From Buddleja alternifolia (Eukaryota; Streptophyta; Magnoliopsida; Lamiales; Scrophulariaceae), in NCBI GenBank assembly GCA_019426215.1, contig CM033400.1:11888568-11952567 (forward strand): 64,000 nucleotides of DNA, given 5' to 3'. Made by a program: the position numbers and the translations under genes. The notes beneath the pieces are model-generated. The model saw only the letters and a list, made by a program, of their open reading frames with translations. It ran no database searches and had not been told where the DNA came from. Of the stretch, positions 59,720 through 64,000 are shown piece by piece. The first letter of the stretch is position 1; every line of letters starts with the position of its first letter.

Positions 59720-59880
59720 TAGGGGTGTTCATGAGTTCGGTTCAGTCCGAAACCGAACCTGTAATTTCAGTTACCAGAAATTTCAGGGTTTTGAAGTTTC
59801 AAACCGAAAACCGAACCAAAGAAGTTTGGTTCAGTTCGATTTTCCATCAAACCGAATTGCCCGAAAAAAAGAAGCCAAAT
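59720..59880. mobile_element. Possible hAT-like terminal region (left end)
   Basis: TAGGGGTGTTCATGAGTTCGG followed by a palindromic mix of GGTTCGG and CCGAACC words is typical of short hAT-like elements in plants (family knowledge). Similar GGTTAACCGAACC text reaches the very end of the window (63980-64000), suggesting that the other end lies just beyond it and that everything between is inserted in it. Confidence 0.4.
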
Positions 59881-61203
59881 TTGAATTTTGACTCTCGTCG
59901 TTTTTTGTATAAGGTTCAAGAAATTAATATAATTTATGAAGTGGTCGAGACGGTTGGGGTTCGCAAAAAATACGCAGCAGAAGAATTAAAAACCCACAGT
60001 ATCTCATCTCAATTTACATATATGAATCTATAAACGATAAAACATGCCCGTTGAAGTGAAGTGGTTGGAGAATCCGGGTCTTCTAAATTTTTTAAATCTT
60101 CTACAGATCTGAGATCGCTAATTCTTGTAGTATCCAGCCTTCTTGAATTTTTTGAAGATTTCTTGAAGTCTGATCGAAATAGCGAAATTACACCGTCCCT
60201 AAATAATCACGCGGATTGATGGAGAAGAAATCACCCTCTTTTCTCTAAAGGGGCCGACGACTTGGGGTTTTAGGGAGAGGGAGGAGTTTTTCCTTCTCTT
60301 TTTAGGAGAGTTATGATTTAATGAAATTCACTAGGCCAAAAGTCACAAGTGATGTGTATTAATATCACTTAACTTATTGATCAAGACAAGACTCTAGAAC
60401 CCATGTCAGGCGTCCAAGTGGATGCCCAACTCGTCCCATGTAGGAGTCCAAATAGATGCCCACCTCGGCCCGATTCAGTCTTGTGTTTTAATTAATTATT
60501 TATTTATACCCAATAAATAAATAAATTAATCAAATAACAAAATTAATTAGATAAATTAATTCATTAATTTATTGACACAAAAAATTAATTAATAATTAAT
60601 TTTATTCATTAATTTATTAGCTCATCTAATAAAATAACTAATTAATAATATTTAATCTATCCAATAAATTAAATCTCCTAGTTTCAAATAAAAAAATCCT
60701 TCTTGTTTTTCTTTCTTAATCCTTTAGCGCGACTTTTTAAGTTCGTTTTGTTTGGCAATGAGAGGAATTCAAAGGAAGTGGGTAGTACCCAGCCAGTCAC
60801 ATGGGCCATTTCGCAGCCCAAACGAAATCGAATGAATAGATCATTCCACAACCTTCCAATCGTGAATACCGCATACTTATAAAGCTTTTGTTCACGTGTC
60901 CCAATCAAGTGAGAGTCACTAATAAAGTCAAAATCACTGAACTTGACCATATGTATTAATCATAATAATATGAAACCATTGATTTCGCTTTTGTGCCTAG
61001 CACAATCGACTCTTTTGTTTTGACCAAAGATTTTAATCTCCATTATCTATAATCACATAGGACACATTCTCATTCACTTATGAAAGAACAAATCTCATAT
61101 TAGTTATCAACTAAGGCTACCATTTTCCTATCAAGCCGCATTTCGAGTCGACCCCACCAATGGGTGAATTAGATCTAACTACTCTTATGACAGATTTGAT
61201 GTC

Positions 61204-61208
61204 ACAAG
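61204..61208. other. Target-site duplication of solo LTR E2, left
   Basis: ACAAG, repeated at 63291-63295; the shared block is ACAAGTG, so the exact edge is ambiguous by two bases. Confidence 0.8.
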
Positions 61209-63290
61209 TGTTGGGAAATATACATGTAGCACGACTAAGCACAGCAGAAAATTAAAATTTTAGTTTTTAGGATTTAGACATGCTAGTTTATTAATCCTAC
61301 GGGCTAGTCACGTATCACAGGCTTGCGCATCTCTACACTAGTGATTTAAAACTTAAACAAGGAAGATCTTACCTTATTCGATGTTTCACAAAAACCAAAA
61401 AGTTTCTTCTTCCTTAACGTAGGCTCCCTTGCTTGCTCCTCGTTCCTTGACTCAGCCGACTCGTTCTTTTTTTTAATGAAGACTTTGAATTACTCCACCA
61501 AAATTTACCCTTGCCCGGATTCTTGATTCACCTCAGAGACCCAAGTGTTTCTCCTCTAAAGTTGATCCACACCTGGGATACCCACTCGTTTATAATTTTT
61601 AGCTAGGTTGATCTATAAACTTTTATTCTAACTCTAAGGAATAGTGTATAAGATTAAGTTGAAAGCAAAAAATTACTTCTCTAAGTATGAAGAGTTCTTG
61701 AATTCTATATGAAAGAGAGATAGAAATGATTTTCTATGCAAGAGGAACGAAATTTTTTTGCTTCAAAAGTCATTTTATTTTTAATCCCTACTAGTCCTAT
61801 TTATAGGATTAGTTCTTGCAATTCTTTTCCATATAGGAGTAGAAGACTAATTATTTCCTAAGTAGAACTCTTCTATTTTAATTAGTTTCCTTTCTCTCCA
61901 AGAAATCTTATTTCCTTCTAGAAGACAATTAATTGAACTCCTTTAATTATTTTTCTTCCACCAAATCTTCGACCAAAGCTATAAAATAAGCCTTTAATAA
62001 TTAATCCACCATACTAGATTAATTAAAAGTCACTTCCAGTTAATTAAATGCTTTCTAGACTCAAGGTTAATTAAATTGATCATATGAACTTAATTAATTC
62101 ATTTATCCAACACTTGAATAAATAAAAGTCTTAATTAATTAATCTAATTAATTAAATTACTTTAAATTAAATTCTCTTAGTTAAGAAATGGATTTGTCTG
62201 AGTATTGTGTGTGACCTTTTAGGTCACCAACATACTAGTAGTGGGTTCATAACCTTTATTATTTAATTTGGACAATTAAATTGTCTCGATTAATTAAACA
62301 CTTTTAACTAACCATCTTGTTATTTAATCTCCATTAAATACAAGATACCCACTAATCAAAGAAAAGTTTCTAGCTATTTATCTTGAAGACCTAGATGTAG
62401 GTGATTTAAAGTGAACCTTTTCAATCGCACATTCCATGCAAGTGAGATTCTTCCATCAACTAATTTCCCAATTGAATTAAGGATCGAGGAATCTTATTGG
62501 TCGAGATCCTTGTAAATTCAATCTTAATAATTCAAGTGTGTTTGACTAGTGATTAATTAATTCAAGAAGCTCATTTATTAATTAATTAATTACGTGCCTT
62601 GGCCAAGGACTAACTCAGTCAAACCACTTAGAATATTATAGGAAATTTACTTGTTTATCTAGAAAAGTGATGGATACTTTGTTGTCAACACCAACCTCCA
62701 TATACGAGTCACTGCACCCAATCACCAGTTCATATGTGTCCTTGTAAAAGAATTGGCACATGAGTCAAAGTGCAGCGAGTCAATATACAAGATTATTGTG
62801 ATGACTTAAGTCAAAGAATCAATCTTGCACTATCGTGATTAAGAACCTTCTAATTCGACATATATAGAAATAATTCCAATTTAGGAAGTATCAGTCAGGG
62901 TAATCAGTGAACTTGTTCTCAACAAGCACCAGCGTATGTGTATTTATGTCAACTACACTAATGTCTATAAAACGAGACATTCTCTAATTAAGAGTGTGCA
63001 TCATAGGCGCAAGTTTATCCGAATTATCAATGTCTCATCTTGATACTTCTATAACTTGGACAGTATTTAGAAATCACAACCTTAGAGACTTGTTTTATGA
63101 TATCTATCCAATGAGATATCAAGTGCTATAGCTATGTGTGAATTTTAGGGATTTCATCATACAATTATAACAAAATAAACATAAGATGAAGAAATGCCTA
63201 TTTATTAATATATAATGTAAAACAAAAATTTTTATTATAAAAATAGATAAAGAAAGCCTATCTAGGATTGGCTCGCAGGGCACTATTTTA
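61209..63290. mobile_element. Solo LTR of family E (E2), 2.08 kb
   Basis: Runs TGTTGGGAAATATACATG to GGGCACTATTTTA and splits the family C LTR. Removing it and one ACAAG rejoins GTCACAAG with TGCATC, the uninterrupted order seen at 19060-19075 on the other strand. E1 (6295-8035) is a second, truncated copy. A GCACAGCAGAAAATT motif near the left end suggests the LTR is on the minus strand. Confidence 0.88.
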
Positions 63291-63785
63291 ACAAGTGCAT
63301 CTTCTGCAGCCTGATACTTCAGGTCATAGGTTCACTTATACTTATCATGAATAATAAGTTCTGTCATTGATAGTCACAAAGTGAAAACCCATGTGGCAGA
63401 ACCGATGTAAGTCGTGTTCGAGCATATCAGTTCCACTGATGTGCCTACAATCTTAAGCTCCCACCATCACATGCTGTTCAACTGACACTCCCATGTCAAA
63501 ACTTAGATTGTACAAGTATTCCAAGTCTTTATTGTCCATTAAAGATTTCATATCACTTACGAACTTATTAAATAATCAATATTAATCTCTCTAGTGCCGA
63601 TCTTCCTATCTTATAAGAAGTAGAAATTGCATTGAAAATATAGACAAACGTTTTATCCTACTTACAAATGCAAATAAGATTTATGTGAAAACAAAATAAT
63701 CAGTTTTATTATAAAAAAGAATAAGTCATTTACAAGTCGAATGCCCTATATATTCTATCCTCTATGGCATCCGAGGACATAACCA

Positions 63786-64000
63786 AAGAGTTAAAGGAGC
63801 ATGAATTTCAAATGAGTTTCTCAAACTCCAAATGAAAAAATGTAGATAGAATTAATTGGATTTTAATTATGACTAATTTTAATTTAGTTTTTTTTCTTTT
63901 CCTGTAAGTTGCCATTAGGAAACACACTTTTTATAGTTTTTGGTCTATATTATATTGTATTATATAGATATGAAATTTGGTTTTTGGTTAACCGAACCAA
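63786..64000. other. AT-rich tail of the window
   Basis: No gene. The last 25 bases are the GGTTAACCGAACC-type text discussed under the hAT-like end. Confidence 0.4.

Larger units (their letters stand above)
59955..63785 (-). mobile_element. Inverted solo LTR of family C, split by solo LTR E2
   Basis: The minus strand matches the LTR at 18564-20352 in order: GCCATAGAGGATAGAAT near 63760, AGTCTTTATT, CTTTGGTCAAA, GCCCATGTGACTGGCTGGGT, and ATTCTCCAACCACTTC near 60075. No gag-pol follows. Target duplication not identified; both ends accurate to within about 10 bases. Confidence 0.75.

Noticed and set aside
59725..60033. Open frame of 102 codons at the hAT-like end
   Set aside because: Translation of GGTTCGG/CCGAACC repeats running into an LTR edge; not a gene.
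1..64000. CRISPR arrays or prokaryotic operons
   Set aside because: The short repeats are microsatellites, satellites or subterminal transposon repeats, and the gene structures are plant-type with introns.

Overview
This window looks like nuclear DNA of a eudicot plant. It holds one recognisable host gene, a six-exon NAC transcription factor with GT/AG introns, set in a dense, layered bed of plant transposable elements: Copia and Gypsy-type LTR elements, a CACTA element, Mutator-like elements, a SINE and an hAT-like end. No bacterial-type operons, CRISPR arrays, rRNA genes or canonical tRNA genes were seen. The species cannot be named from the sequence alone.

Layout. 1-5600: a non-autonomous LTR retrotransposon with a Gypsy-like primer site and only a short gag remnant; its body is built of degenerate tandem repeats. 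5625-5815: a tRNA-derived SINE. 6295-8035: a truncated long LTR (family E). 8036-18563: Copia element A (5' LTR, primer site, decayed gag-pol), interrupted by a complete inverted Tork/Tnt1-like Copia B (13160-17948, duplication GAATG) and cut off by element C. 18564 to about 23200: LTR, primer site and leader of element C, hosting solo LTR A2. 23205-36615: about five units of a 173-179 bp satellite, split by solo LTR D, itself split by an 11.1 kb CACTA element, itself split by solo LTR A3. The CACTA element carries a decayed transposase gene and a second gene ending in a Ulp1-type cysteine protease domain. 37984-38541: a small LTR.

39910-47197: the NAC gene, 591 codons, with a DNA-binding domain of the NAC045/NAC086/NAC028 type and a hydrophobic C-terminal segment that suggests membrane tethering. 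Intron 1 contains a Mutator-like element and a small LTR. Intron 2 contains a Mutator-like element into which a Pack-MULE carrying a zinc-finger-homeodomain gene fragment has inserted.

47479-50477: a 5'-truncated Copia with a 793-codon open integrase-RT-RNase H frame and its 3' LTR. 51107-59111: a dead Copia (G) duplicated in tandem, its first copy split by solo LTR A4. 59190-59690: a minus-strand RNase H relic. 59720 to the window end: a possible hAT-like element holding an inverted solo LTR of family C, which is split by solo LTR E2. Target-site duplications read directly from the sequence support most of the nesting order.
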